NCBI RefSeq assembly: GCF_000026365.1
Contig: NC_012990.1
Span: forward strand, 124,001-188,000
Direction: 5' to 3'
Origin: Zygosaccharomyces rouxii
Lineage: Eukaryota > Ascomycota > Saccharomycetes > Saccharomycetales > Saccharomycetaceae
Length of the DNA: 64,000 bases
Positions 1 to 9,529 of the stretch are shown piece after piece; positions within the stretch are counted from its first letter, which is position 1, and each line of letters begins with the position of its first letter. A program made the translations under genes and the position numbers. Under the pieces are notes generated by a model. It was given only the letters and a program-made list of their open reading frames with translations, had not been told where the DNA came from and did not search any database.

Positions 1-797
1 TCAGAATCTCTACGGAAGTGTTTGTGAGGTCTTTCAGATACCACGAAGATAACATCACCTGGAATAATATCTGGAGCTTGGTCAGCTTCACCCTTGAAAA
101 CGATTTTTTGACCATCTTTCATACCTGGATCCACATGAACTTCCAAAATCTTTCTTTCATTTGCCACTTTCTTACCGCTACAAGCCTTACAACGGTCCTT
201 TGGATTAATGATATCACCTGTACCATCACAAGCATCACACTCGGTTTGGAATCTTTGGATCATAGGACCCATTTGTCTAGTGATGAATTTCACACCTTGA
301 CCGTTACAGGATGTACACTTCTTAACTGCACCTTCTTTACCACCACGACCTTCACAAGTCTTACACAAGATTTGCTTGTTAAGTGCCAATTTCGATGTTC
401 TACCCTTGTACAATTCCTCCAATGTGACTGTGATTTCATGTTTAATGTCTCTACCTCTTTGTGGACCTCTTGGTCTTGATGCACCACCACCAAAGAACTG
501 TGAGAATAAATCATCGCCGAATCCACCGAATCCACCGAATCCGCCGAATCCACCACCGGCAGCACCGGCGCCGCTCAAACCTTCTTCACCAAATTGATCA
601 TAAGCTTCTCTTTTCTCAGCATCCATAAGAACTTCGTATGCTGAAGAAGCTTCCTTAAACTTTTCAGCAGCTTCTTCTGATGGATTCTTATCAGGATGAT
701 ATTTCAATGCAGTCTTTCTATAAGCTTTTTTGATTTCAGTTTCCGATGCAGTTGCCGAAACTCCTAAGAGGTCGTAAAACTTTGTTTCTTTAACCAT
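1..797 (-). CDS. YDJ1: Hsp40 co-chaperone Ydj1, C-terminal part beyond the left edge
   Basis: Type I DnaJ protein that stimulates Hsp70 ATPase activity in the cytosol and on organelle surfaces. About 265 codons are visible; the family is about 410 residues, so the C-terminal substrate-binding and dimerisation part lies off the left edge. The J domain is at residues 1-70 with the HPD triad at 34-36, followed by a Gly/Phe-rich linker (about 76-105, repeated GGF) and the CxxCxGxG zinc-binding repeats starting near residue 145 ([32 protein letters not shown]). The start [13 protein letters not shown] matches the family start. It is divergent from MTQ1, as in S. cerevisiae (YNL064C/YNL063W). A heat-shock element lies about 400 bp upstream. 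Confidence 0.96.
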   Translation of the reverse strand, partial: MVKETKFYDLLGVSATASETEIKKAYRKTALKYHPDKNPSEEAAEKFKEASSAYEVLMDAEKREAYDQFGEEGLSGAGAAGGGFGGFGGFGGFGDDLFSQFFGGGASRPRGPQRGRDIKHEITVTLEELYKGRTSKLALNKQILCKTCEGRGGKEGAVKKCTSCNGQGVKFITRQMGPMIQRFQTECDACDGTGDIINPKDRCKACSGKKVANERKILEVHVDPGMKDGQKIVFKGEADQAPDIIPGDVIFVVSERPHKHFRRDS

Positions 798-1190
798 TTT
801 TGTACGTTTATGTTGGGATTTCAACTTGAAATGATTATGTTATTGCCACACTCTATTGCTAAAGGACTCTATACCAAAGTGTTTAGTAGTCTGGTAACTT
901 TATATGAGTTGAAATTTTTCTCTATAATATATAATAATACTGAACGCCGCGAACAGAGAAAAGAAAGAACAAAAAAATTTTTTTCAACGATTCAGAAGTT
1001 TCAAACTGTGGGCAGTATTTCGGACAATTTGGGTCTGGTCTATCAGTGCTTTTTAATACGCAGCGAATACTGATCAATCCGGTTTTACTAAAGCTGAACA
1101 ATCTTTTTATATTTCAGTATCAATTTCACCTGCTCAACGGTTCCATCTTGATTGCCAGAAAATTTTTTTTTTTTCCTTGAGCGCCCGACG

Positions 1191-1209
1191 TTCGAAGAAC
1201 CTTCCAGAA
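1191..1209. promoter_or_regulatory. Heat-shock element (Hsf1 site)
   Basis: Direct reading gives TTC GAA GAA cc TTC ca GAA. The last three units, GAA-nn-TTC-nn-GAA at 1197-1209, form a perfect three-pentamer heat-shock element. Hsf1 control of YDJ1 is established in S. cerevisiae; its use here is inferred. Confidence 0.7.
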
Positions 1210-1370
1210 GAAAAAAAAAATTATGTGGTTGAAATGACAAATCGCTAGTGCGAAGAAACATGGGCGGTTGCAAGAGGGTGATGTAGAAGAGAATCTTGCT
1301 AAAGCTTGCTGTAGTATTGCATGTCTTTAATATAAGACACATAAAGAACCTCTTTCCATGTATTAACGCT

Positions 1371-1378
1371 GTCACGTG
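1371..1378. promoter_or_regulatory. Cbf1-type E-box
   Basis: GTCACGTG followed by AT matches the RTCACRTG consensus, about 145 bp upstream of the MTQ1 start. Confidence 0.45.
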
Positions 1379-1416
1379 ATATTCACATGTTTTGAAATAT
1401 CAGTCAGTTATAAGTG

Positions 1417-1423
1417 TTACCCG
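1417..1423. promoter_or_regulatory. Reb1-type site
   Basis: TTACCCG, the core Reb1 motif, lies about 100 bp upstream of MTQ1, a typical position for a nucleosome-depleting general factor. Confidence 0.5.
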
Positions 1424-1521
1424 GAGTATATCAATATGCTATCTTGATTAACTCATATATCAATCTTCTGATACCGTACAAATATACAATATTGTAATAC
1501 AATACGTATGTTTCAAGGGGT

Positions 1522-2433
1522 ATGCCAAGAGTTGCCCCTCGTCTACTGAAAAAAGCTCTAAAGGCTCATTCTTTACTGCCATTGTTATTGCCTGCGTGTA
1601 GAAGTATAGAACAAAGTGCGCAGGAGTTTCGCTGGATACGCAATGAGCTGCCCAATATGAAGCAAGTAAGGCAAGCTTGTCTACAGAGATTTAAACTAGT
1701 TCCTCTACAGTACATACTCGGTAATCAGCCGTTTGGTGAACTGGACATCGTCTGCCGCCCAGGTGTTCTCATTCCTAGATGGGAGACGGAAGAATGGGTT
1801 TGTGAATTATCCGAACGGCTCTTGGGTTCAATGGGGCCATTGAACTCGCCGTTTCCCATATGGGATCTTTGTTGTGGTACAGGATGTGTGGGTCTCTTGC
1901 TACAAAGGAGACTGGGACCTGGTTGTTCATTAACTGCTGTGGACGTGACGGATGCTGCTCTAGGTTTGTGTGTGGAGAATGCACATCGTAACGATTTAGA
2001 GAGGCCCCGATTAATAGCCACTGATGTGCTGACTAAGAAAATAGTTCCAGACAGCCGAATATCCCTTCTGACCTGCAATCCGCCCTATATCCCCAAGAAC
2101 CAGTTTGCCGCCGACACTTCACCGTCGGTTAAAAGGCACGAACCACAGCTGGCTCTGATTGGTGATTTGGAGTTTTATTCGAGTCTTGTGAATACATGGA
2201 TCCACCACACGGATTCGTTCGTTTACGAAGTAGGAGATCGGCGGCAGATTGAATACGTGATGCACGGAATCAGAGATGACCCTCGTTTGCAACTAGAATG
2301 GTGTGTAGGGTATAGGTTGGACTCTTCCGGCTGTCCGCGGGTGGTTTACGGATATAAAGCGGAGTCGTCACTTGCGGGAGCGCTCAGCGGCTACGGAGAT
2401 CTACTGTATATACCCCCGGGTGCGGGGAAGTAA
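1522..2433 (+). CDS. MTQ1: Mitochondrial release factor glutamine methyltransferase
   Basis: HemK/PrmC-family SAM-dependent methyltransferase, expected to methylate the glutamine of the GGQ motif in the mitochondrial release factor Mrf1. The 303 residues compare with about 314 in S. cerevisiae. The SAM-binding motif DLCCGTGCVG is near residues 115-124, and the catalytic NPPY is at 186-189. The N-terminus (MPRVAPRLLKKALKAHS) is basic and lacks acidic residues, fitting a mitochondrial presequence. The neighbours YDJ1 and TRM6 match YNL064C-YNL062C order. An ATG at 1508 opens a 14-codon out-of-frame reading frame that overlaps the chosen start, so either transcription begins downstream of it or leaky scanning is needed. 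Confidence 0.93.
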   Translation: MPRVAPRLLKKALKAHSLLPLLLPACRSIEQSAQEFRWIRNELPNMKQVRQACLQRFKLVPLQYILGNQPFGELDIVCRPGVLIPRWETEEWVCELSERLLGSMGPLNSPFPIWDLCCGTGCVGLLLQRRLGPGCSLTAVDVTDAALGLCVENAHRNDLERPRLIATDVLTKKIVPDSRISLLTCNPPYIPKNQFAADTSPSVKRHEPQLALIGDLEFYSSLVNTWIHHTDSFVYEVGDRRQIEYVMHGIRDDPRLQLEWCVGYRLDSSGCPRVVYGYKAESSLAGALSGYGDLLYIPPGAGK

Positions 2434-2495
2434 AAATAAAATAATCAATGTATAAATATCAGTGAGTAGGAAGGATTTTTATGATAATATTCTAT

Positions 2496-3860
2496 TTACT
2501 GTGTCTTTTGTTTCTTCTCCTCTGGTCCGTTTCCCTCATCTTCCGTTTCGTGCGCTGGTGGTTCAGGAGCCGGTATAACACGATGAGCCCACATTAGATA
2601 ACCGCCACCGCCTCTCATTGTCATTAGAGGGTGTAATTTACCTCTAACACTTTGATATGGTCTTACACGAGTTTCGGAAATGGAAGGCGCTAAGAATCGA
2701 AGGTCAGTGTAAAGTGTGTGAGTCAATTCCAGTAAAATTTCTTTGAACTGGGAATAGCATACCACTGGTCTTGATCCATGAACTTTTTCTGCCAGCAATG
2801 GTACTAGTGTCGAAAGTTGTAGGGTGCTAGCAATAATCAGGGCGTCGTACTGAGACTTTGTTGATAATTGTACAATTTCGTGTTGATTGTAGTACCATTT
2901 CAATCTACGTTGATATGCATTTTTCTTTCCGGCTTTCAATTGACGAGCCTCTTCCTTAGGAATTGGTTTGAAATAGGAATCAATTTCACTCTCATTTGGT
3001 GGTTCGAAGAAATCTAACAGCGAAACGGTCTTTACATGATCATTGATAAATTTTTCACTGTAGTTGGAGTATTTCAGAAGATCTAGATTTGCATGCTCGT
3101 TTTCATGTAGTACAACGATCTTACCAGTGTGAGAGCTATTATTATCACCACCAAACATACGCTCCAACATAAAGTAGACTAATAATCCACCGGTTTCATC
3201 CATGCATAAATACTGGCCTTCGGATCTAATGTTAGCAACATTTAGCAGCATTGCCACGGTTTCTTCTGACATATCTAACACTTTTTGAGTATCGCCTTTT
3301 TCCAACAACCATTGTAAAAGAAAGGATGCACTTAGATATTCGACCGTGAAGTATTTGGCAAATTTACGTTTCTTACGGTTCAAATATTTTTCCTGTGATT
3401 GCAAGGTTTTCTTATGGAATGCGCTATGTGATTCAATCATTTTGGCAACGATCTCTTCACCCGATATAGATTGACGTTTTAACTCTTCTATTTGTTCTGA
3501 AGTCATGGCTTGGATTTCGTTACCGATATTGATCAGGTTCATGTTATTAGCGCTACTGTTAACATTTGACAATTCACTTCCTTCAGTACTTCCACCAACA
3601 TCTTCATCCATAATTCTGACTTTGCCTACCGGTGTTCTATTTTTGTTCTTAGGATCGTCATCATTTGGTTGAGATTGATTTTCATAATAGATCTCAAATT
3701 GTGTTCCCAGTGGGTATCCGATGATATCGTCCACTTGGAAGGCGCCAAATTTACCTAATGAGACGGATGTATGTGGTTTTAATTCAACAATCTTCCAGTT
3801 ACCAGACGGTAGTTTTAGAATGACATGCTGATCAGCTGTAATATGATGTAGATAATCCAT
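2496..3860 (-). CDS. TRM6: tRNA (adenine-58-N1) methyltransferase non-catalytic subunit
   Basis: Gcd10/Trm6 orthologue. With Trm61 it forms the nuclear complex that makes m1A58 in tRNAs, including initiator tRNA-Met. The 454 residues compare with about 478 in S. cerevisiae. Recognition is by the opening (HHITADQHVILKLPSGNWK) and the conserved C-terminal half (YLMWAHRVIP near the end). The C-terminal tail is hydrophilic (DEGNGPEEKKQKTQ). It is divergent from NOP2 with only 284 bp between starts, and that gap contains PAC and RRPE motifs, so the pair is probably co-regulated with ribosome biogenesis. The order matches YNL062C/YNL061W. Confidence 0.93.
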   Translation of the reverse strand: MDYLHHITADQHVILKLPSGNWKIVELKPHTSVSLGKFGAFQVDDIIGYPLGTQFEIYYENQSQPNDDDPKNKNRTPVGKVRIMDEDVGGSTEGSELSNVNSSANNMNLINIGNEIQAMTSEQIEELKRQSISGEEIVAKMIESHSAFHKKTLQSQEKYLNRKKRKFAKYFTVEYLSASFLLQWLLEKGDTQKVLDMSEETVAMLLNVANIRSEGQYLCMDETGGLLVYFMLERMFGGDNNSSHTGKIVVLHENEHANLDLLKYSNYSEKFINDHVKTVSLLDFFEPPNESEIDSYFKPIPKEEARQLKAGKKNAYQRRLKWYYNQHEIVQLSTKSQYDALIIASTLQLSTLVPLLAEKVHGSRPVVCYSQFKEILLELTHTLYTDLRFLAPSISETRVRPYQSVRGKLHPLMTMRGGGGYLMWAHRVIPAPEPPAHETEDEGNGPEEKKQKTQ

Positions 3861-3932
3861 AATGGTTGAATAAAATATCCTGAAAGGAAGTTTCCCAAGG
3901 TCAGCGCTTGAAATCGACTAGTAATTATCGGC

Positions 3933-3946
3933 CTCATCGCGATGAG
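3933..3946. promoter_or_regulatory. Palindromic double PAC element
   Basis: CTCATCGCGATGAG is a perfect 14-bp palindrome made of two PAC cores (GATGAG) facing opposite ways, placed between the divergent TRM6 and NOP2 genes. PAC is bound by Dot6/Tod6 in S. cerevisiae. Confidence 0.65.
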
Positions 3947-4013
3947 TTGACCTTCCTTTGACTAACTATTTTTTTTTTTTTTTCTTTCTTCCAATTCTTC
4001 GTGGGAATGGACT

Positions 4014-4024
4014 TGAAAAATTTT
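4014..4024. promoter_or_regulatory. RRPE motif
   Basis: TGAAAAATTTT matches the ribosomal RNA processing element (Stb3 site). It lies 121 bp upstream of NOP2. Confidence 0.6.
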
Positions 4025-4058
4025 GAACAGGAAAAAAAAAAAAAAGTTATCATTCACA

Positions 4059-4068
4059 AGCTCATCGC
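4059..4068 (-). promoter_or_regulatory. PAC motif
   Basis: AGCTCATCGC is the exact reverse complement of the PAC consensus GCGATGAGCT and lies 77 bp upstream of NOP2. Confidence 0.65.
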
Positions 4069-4144
4069 ATCGCTTTCAAGAGAGTGCTAAACTAACTGTA
4101 GTTAACCAAACAGAGTTCAGTGGGAAGGAAGAAGTTCAAGCACC

Positions 4145-5998
4145 ATGGGGAATAGACGTTTAAGTAAGAGACAACCAGATCCTCCCACCTTCGACGAGTT
4201 CAAATCTCGTAAGGACAAAAAATCAAGCAAGAAGAAGGAGAAGGTCAAGAGACAACTTCCTACTGAGGATGGTGTAGAAAAGAAGAAGAGTAAGAAACAA
4301 AAGAGTTCTAAGCCAGTTGCTGAAAAAGTGGAGAAAGAAGAAACAGAGGAAGATAAATTGCCAGAAGTTGACCTCGAGGAATTGTCCAAGGCGAAGAAAT
4401 CTTTGTTCGATGACGAAGAGGAAGAAGTTAATGGAGATTCTGAGGATGAGCAGTTGCAAGATGAATTTGATTTAGAACAGGAATATGATGATGACGATGA
4501 TGAAGATGAAGCACATGCACAACAGATGTTCTCTGATGATGATGACGATGAAGTCGATTTGGAAGAATTGAATGTCGACAACATGGAATCTCTTTCTAAA
4601 AAGTTGGATGAAGAACAGGCGCTTGATGCAGAGGAAGCTGAAATGGAATTGGTTGAGGGTGAAAGGGAACAACCAAAGGCAAATGTTCTACCTACCGAAG
4701 AAGAAGAAGAGATGGAGGCTCAACAACAGCCTGATCTAACCACCGTTAGGACGAGAATGATTGAGATTGTTAAAGTGCTTGATGACTTCAAGAACTTGGC
4801 TGCTGAAGGTAGATCAAGAACTGAATACGTGGATAGATTGATTAAGGACATTTGTCAATATTTCGGTTATTCGCCATTTTTGGCAGAAAAATTGTTCCAA
4901 TTGTTTTCTCCCGCTGAAGCCTTGGAGTTTTTCGAAGCAAATGAAATTTCTAGACCTATTACCATAAGAACAAACACTTTAAGAACGAGAAGAAGAGATT
5001 TAGCTCAAGCATTAGTAAACAGGGGTGTCAATTTACAACCAATCGGTTCTTGGACTAAAGTGGGTCTTCAAATTTTCGACTCTCAGGTACCTATCGGTGC
5101 CACTCCAGAATATTTGGCCGGTAATTATATTTTACAAGCTGCATCTTCTTTCCTACCGGTAATTGCCTTAGATCCTCAAGAAAATGAACGTATTCTAGAT
5201 ATGGCCGCTGCTCCGGGTGGTAAGACTACTTACATCTCAGCACTTATGAAGAATACTGGTTGTGTGTTTGCCAATGATGCTAACAAGTCTAGAACTAAAT
5301 CTTTGGTGGCGAACATCCATCGTCTCGGTTGTACAAATACAATTGTATGCAATTACGATGCTCGTGAGTTCCCTCGTGTCATCGGTGGGTTTGATAGAAT
5401 ATTGTTAGATGCACCATGTTCAGGTACTGGTGTCATCGGTAAGGATCAATCGGTTAAAGTTTCACGTACCGAGAAGGATTTTATGCAAATTCCTCATTTG
5501 CAAAAACAACTTCTATTATCTGCCATTGATTCTGTAGATTCTCATTCAAAGACTGGTGGTATTATCGTTTATTCTACATGTTCCGTGGCAGTTGAAGAAG
5601 ACGAACAGGTTGTAGATTATGCGCTGAGGAAAAGACCTAATATCAAATTAATCGAAACCGGATTAGCCATTGGTAAAGAAGGATTTGCCAGCTATAGAGG
5701 TAAAAAATTCCATCCTAGTTTAAAATTGACAAGGAGGTATTATCCACACACTTATAACGTTGATGGGTTTTTTGTTGCTAAATTCCAGAAGTTGGGTCCA
5801 TCTCCACACGACGACAACCAAAACTCTGCCAAGGAGAAGGAAGCTGCTGCCGTCAAAGAAGCAGTCGAAGAAGGTATTATCCATTCCGATTTTGCCAGCT
5901 TCGACAACGAAGAGGACGACAAATACATTCAGAAATCTCAGAAACAGAATTTGTTGAAAAGAGGTGTGAACCCCAAGTCGGTAAAATCAAACAAATAA
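4145..5998 (+). CDS. NOP2: 25S rRNA m5C methyltransferase Nop2
   Basis: Nucleolar RNA m5C methyltransferase of the NOL1/NOP2/sun family, needed for 60S subunit maturation (25S C2870 in S. cerevisiae). The 617 residues match the family length (618). The N-terminal ~200 residues alternate Lys-rich and Asp/Glu-rich blocks. The catalytic domain follows, with a SAM site at DMAAAPGGKT, the motif DAPCSGTG (Cys near 425) and YSTCS (Cys 479), the two cysteines used by this family. Start ATG at 4145, with no upstream in-frame alternative. The gene is convergent with ARP5. Confidence 0.96.
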   Translation: MGNRRLSKRQPDPPTFDEFKSRKDKKSSKKKEKVKRQLPTEDGVEKKKSKKQKSSKPVAEKVEKEETEEDKLPEVDLEELSKAKKSLFDDEEEEVNGDSEDEQLQDEFDLEQEYDDDDDEDEAHAQQMFSDDDDDEVDLEELNVDNMESLSKKLDEEQALDAEEAEMELVEGEREQPKANVLPTEEEEEMEAQQQPDLTTVRTRMIEIVKVLDDFKNLAAEGRSRTEYVDRLIKDICQYFGYSPFLAEKLFQLFSPAEALEFFEANEISRPITIRTNTLRTRRRDLAQALVNRGVNLQPIGSWTKVGLQIFDSQVPIGATPEYLAGNYILQAASSFLPVIALDPQENERILDMAAAPGGKTTYISALMKNTGCVFANDANKSRTKSLVANIHRLGCTNTIVCNYDAREFPRVIGGFDRILLDAPCSGTGVIGKDQSVKVSRTEKDFMQIPHLQKQLLLSAIDSVDSHSKTGGIIVYSTCSVAVEEDEQVVDYALRKRPNIKLIETGLAIGKEGFASYRGKKFHPSLKLTRRYYPHTYNVDGFFVAKFQKLGPSPHDDNQNSAKEKEAAAVKEAVEEGIIHSDFASFDNEEDDKYIQKSQKQNLLKRGVNPKSVKSNK

Positions 5999-6061
5999 TT
6001 ATTATTATAAATAAATAAGTTGTTAGAGGAGCTAATTGTACATTACATCGTTGACCTATTT

Positions 6062-6104
6062 CATTACTACTATTATTATTATTACTATTATTATTACTAT
6101 TTAA
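6062..6104. repeat. ATT/ACT trinucleotide microsatellite
   Basis: A short impure (TAT)n/(TAC)n run lies between the convergent 3' ends of NOP2 and ARP5. It is a low-complexity tract with no other visible role. Confidence 0.7.
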
Positions 6105-6118
6105 TATTAAACTTTTAA

Positions 6119-8365
6119 TTACTCAAAATAGTGAACGTTCCCCAGATTATGTTCCTTAATGTATTCGGGACCATACTCTAAATATTCTTGCTTCGTAATG
6201 TAACCGTGTTTAAAGTCTTCGGTATTTTGAGCCAATTTTGCCATACCTCTCCAAGCATCTAGGGAAGGATCTTGTGACTTCCTTATGGAGAAGGGTGATC
6301 CTGATGGTAAGAACTCTGAAAATTCCTTGACGATCCTTTCCCTTAAACCTGGAAGTTTAGCGTTACCACCAGTAATCCAAACATTTTGAGCCATTGATGT
6401 GCTAACATCGCTCAATTGGCGTTGGGTAGATCCGAATTTTCTCAGGAGTAAAGTTTCACATAATTCAGGAATACCAGCTTGATCTTCACCACCCATATTC
6501 GGCTGGAATAAAACTTCGGGAACTCTTATACGTTCAATGTTCATATGCATTTGATGTTGGTGATGAATACTTTCACCATCATGAGGACGAGGTCCCCTCA
6601 GGAATAGATGTAATACGGAATTTCTCCAATCGTATTGAGCATCTAGCGTATCTTCTTCAGTGAAATTGGGGTCGAACTCTAATAGGACCCTTTCCAACGC
6701 TACGATTTCTTTATATTGATCTTCTATCAATTCTTCTAGAGCTTCTGGTGATTGGCTTATGTCGCTGTAAACCATCCAGTCTTCATCGTTAGCACCAAAT
6801 GTATCGTTAGGGTCATTGTCGATGGTAGCTTGTTGTCTTGTCCTCTTGGAACCACCGCGGCCACTATCCTCAGCCAAAGTGGCTAAATTTTTCATTCTGC
6901 TTTGAGACATTTGTGATTTTCTATCTTTCATTTCATCACGCATCTTAATCCTTTCTTTCCTCTGTGAGATTAATTTATTAAGCTTTTGATGCTTGTCCTT
7001 AATCCAACTTGTTAAATCGTTTTCACGCCATTGTTCATCTTGGAGCCTTTTTTTTTCTTCAATTTGCGCAGCCCTCTCTTTCTCCTCTTTGGCCTTATTT
7101 CTAGCGTCTTGACTAGCTTTCAAGATTTTCTGCTTCCTTTTTTCCTTCAGTTGTTCCTCATTTAATTGTTCGTCTGGGACGTTCAACAGTTCAAATTTAT
7201 TTTCTGTATCTTGATCATCTTCTTCGCCATCTTCCAATTCTGTCGATTGAGATTTTTTGAGTGACCTTTCCAAATTGTATACATATTTTTTAAAATCTCT
7301 TTCATCGTCGAACCCTGAATTTTGCAAGATTGACAATACTTTTTTCTTGGGTTGATCCTTTAATTGCTCTCTCACTTGAGTATAATACTGAAGTTCTTCC
7401 TCCTTTTGAATCATCCTCTCCACTCTTTTCTGTTTAGCCTGCTCTTGTAATCTTTTCCCACTTTCCTTTCTCTTTTCTGCCTGTAGTCTTAGTTCCTCTT
7501 CAGTCTTTTGAGGCTGTACGACTTCTGTAAATGGAGCTTCTAGGACTACATTATTAGTTTCCAGATTATCCAATGAAAGGTATTTCTCTAATTCCTCGTC
7601 ATAAGATTGAGAAACATAACAATAGTCCTCATACATGGTTTTATATTGAAAAGGTGAAAGTTTTGTTGGGAAATAGGGATATTTCAGAGACATCAAGTTT
7701 GTCAAATATTCTGTGGCTTGATTACCACCCCAATTAATCCTCTTGGACTCTGTTAAAACTCCTTTGCCGTCAACCACCGGTATTACGTTTGTATCTTCAT
7801 TACCGCATCCAATGACAAGACCTGTAGAATTGGGACCGCTGTTGTGGTAGAACCCAAAGAGACTATCAATACCAAAAGTTACGCCAGGAACATCAAAGCA
7901 TTCAAATAGAATTTGATACCAATTGGCTCTCTGGGATTGAATAGTAGCCAATCTTTCATTGATAACTAAAGGGTTAGAAATCCCACCATTTGCCGCAACT
8001 CCTAGATGGTTGAAAGTATATTCCAAAGTATCCTCCACGTAATCCCAATTAGTCACTAATGGACCGTCAAATGCACTTTTGGCCTGTACTCGAACCGCTT
8101 GGTCCAAACTTGTATCGTTACCGATGAATGTCATAGTTTTTGCCAGCTTACGGTCTCTATACCTTGTAAGTCGATTAGGAAAAATGTGAGAAGGATTTGG
8201 ATCATTAACATAACCTGCTCTTAGCTTACTTGAGCCAAAATCAATGGCAATAGGTACATTTGGATTGTATGAGGATTGGTCTTGAAATGGTTCTGGCTGA
8301 TCCCTTAACGGGGGATCTTCAAGAACTCTAACTCTTAATGGTGGTAGCGAATTATCTCTTGACAT
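6119..8365 (-). CDS. ARP5: Actin-related protein Arp5 (INO80 complex)
   Basis: Subunit of the INO80 chromatin-remodelling complex. The 748 residues compare with 755 in S. cerevisiae. The actin fold opens near residue 35 (VPIAIDFGSSKLRAGY) and resumes at the end (NVWITGGNAKLPGLRERI). It is interrupted by the long, charged, coiled-coil insertion typical of Arp5 (about 280-500, rich in Lys/Glu/Gln). The C-terminus (DEFKHGYITKQEYLEYG-type) matches the family. The order relative to NOP2 follows YNL061W/YNL059C. Confidence 0.95.
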   Translation of the reverse strand: MSRDNSLPPLRVRVLEDPPLRDQPEPFQDQSSYNPNVPIAIDFGSSKLRAGYVNDPNPSHIFPNRLTRYRDRKLAKTMTFIGNDTSLDQAVRVQAKSAFDGPLVTNWDYVEDTLEYTFNHLGVAANGGISNPLVINERLATIQSQRANWYQILFECFDVPGVTFGIDSLFGFYHNSGPNSTGLVIGCGNEDTNVIPVVDGKGVLTESKRINWGGNQATEYLTNLMSLKYPYFPTKLSPFQYKTMYEDYCYVSQSYDEELEKYLSLDNLETNNVVLEAPFTEVVQPQKTEEELRLQAEKRKESGKRLQEQAKQKRVERMIQKEEELQYYTQVREQLKDQPKKKVLSILQNSGFDDERDFKKYVYNLERSLKKSQSTELEDGEEDDQDTENKFELLNVPDEQLNEEQLKEKRKQKILKASQDARNKAKEEKERAAQIEEKKRLQDEQWRENDLTSWIKDKHQKLNKLISQRKERIKMRDEMKDRKSQMSQSRMKNLATLAEDSGRGGSKRTRQQATIDNDPNDTFGANDEDWMVYSDISQSPEALEELIEDQYKEIVALERVLLEFDPNFTEEDTLDAQYDWRNSVLHLFLRGPRPHDGESIHHQHQMHMNIERIRVPEVLFQPNMGGEDQAGIPELCETLLLRKFGSTQRQLSDVSTSMAQNVWITGGNAKLPGLRERIVKEFSEFLPSGSPFSIRKSQDPSLDAWRGMAKLAQNTEDFKHGYITKQEYLEYGPEYIKEHNLGNVHYFE

Positions 8366-9122
8366 GGATGCAGATGAGTTAAAGGATATCTAGGGAATCT
8401 TTCTGGTTATACTGAATTCATTACCTCTAGTTGTAGTGGTCTCTATAGCCTTCAAGTCCATGGTATCTTATACTCGTCAATAGTGATTTAGTTTCTACTT
8501 TAAATATTATAATATTTACAGTATTATGAAATACTGGGCGCTTAAAAACGGCACCAAGTGGTCCATTATTTGGATTCAAAATTACTTGTAGCTTTTTACT
8601 CCTCCCTGAATTATGGGGGAGGAGCTTTGGGATAAAATTGAGAAGAACAGGAGAAGAATAAAAATTAATTAATAAACTTATAATAAATATTGGGAATGTG
8701 TGTCACTCAATATTGTGGTCTAGTTATTTGACAGTAAAGGTCCAAAAGATATTTTAAAATTCACTGCATATTTTTCTGCACGATCTGAAGCATATTAAAC
8801 ATATCAAGATGGATGGATGTATTTTAAGTTTTGTATGGAATATTGTAAGTACAAGATTTTTTTGAAAAAAAGCTTGGGTTAATTAGGTAAATGATATGTA
8901 AAGGTAAACTTAGGAGCCATGAGCAGTACCGTCTAAAGACGAAATTCCCCCATTGAGCTCGGACGACATTGATAGCTTTTCTTACACATTATTACCCACA
9001 AACCAATTGTTCTTGCAAGAGAACAATCAACGCCGTTCGTTTGCAAGCATACTTGGGCATCGCCCCAGTATTTTCAACTTGTTTATGTAGCGTAAACACT
9101 ATAAACAATGTAAACACGCAAA
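8366..9122. other. ARP5 upstream region, no recognisable gene
   Basis: AT-rich intergenic DNA. It contains a GC-rich hairpin (arms 8599-8606 and 8617-8624, CTCCTCCC/GGGAGGAG). No RNA gene or intact reading frame was recognised. Confidence 0.5.
8599..8624. repeat. 8-bp inverted repeat, possible hairpin
   Basis: CTCCTCCC and GGGAGGAG are separated by 10 nt. It is unusually GC-rich for its AT-rich surroundings. Function unknown. Confidence 0.4.
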
Positions 9123-9517
9123 ATGGATAAACCTCTCACCACTTATTCCATGCTGGACCTATAGGAGCAACTGGAATCATTATCAGAACCTCAACTTGCT
9201 TACCAACGGCTCTGTAATCTCAATTCTCTGTTACCAAGAGATGATGATCATCAAGAAATCCTTAAAATGCGGGTAACATAGGGGCTCTTATGTCAAACGC
9301 CGTAAACAAACAATGATGTGCTGTCAAAGCAGTGGAAACCTACAAAACATCCAGTGAAAATTTACTACAATCCCTTTTCAGTACATTAGATCCTCTACCA
9401 ACCCGTTATATCACTGTATGCAGTGATCGATTGAAAGTATTGGCTCAACTTAAAAAGCTTTTTTTCTCGTTCCTTTTCACTCATTGTAACCACCAAAGAA
9501 GAACTTTTCAGCTATAA
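9123..9517 (+). pseudogene. Decayed small reading frame upstream of RHO3
   Basis: From ATG 9123 the frame reads a short helical-looking protein, broken by TAG at 9162-9164 and ending at TAG near 9281. After a frame change, an open stretch at 9332-9517 (starting METYKTSSENLLQ from a GTG) continues in similar style. The broken frame (EQLESLSEPQLAYQRLCNLN, then LLPRDDDHQEI) has protein-like composition. I do not recognise the family. It could be a degenerated small gene of about 110-120 residues, or a chance run of open codons. A Reb1 core (CGGGTAA, 9270) lies inside it. Confidence 0.35.
9270..9276. promoter_or_regulatory. Reb1-type site upstream of RHO3
   Basis: CGGGTAA is the Reb1 core in reverse orientation, about 255 bp upstream of the RHO3 start. 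Confidence 0.4.
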
Positions 9518-9529
9518 GGATAGGCGGCA

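Larger units (their letters stand above)
798..1521. other. Divergent YDJ1/MTQ1 promoter region
   Basis: This 724-bp intergenic region holds a heat-shock element (1191-1209), a Cbf1-type site GTCACGTG (1371-1378) and a Reb1-type site TTACCCG (1417-1423), plus A/T tracts. Short open frames inside it show no recognisable protein. Confidence 0.7.
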
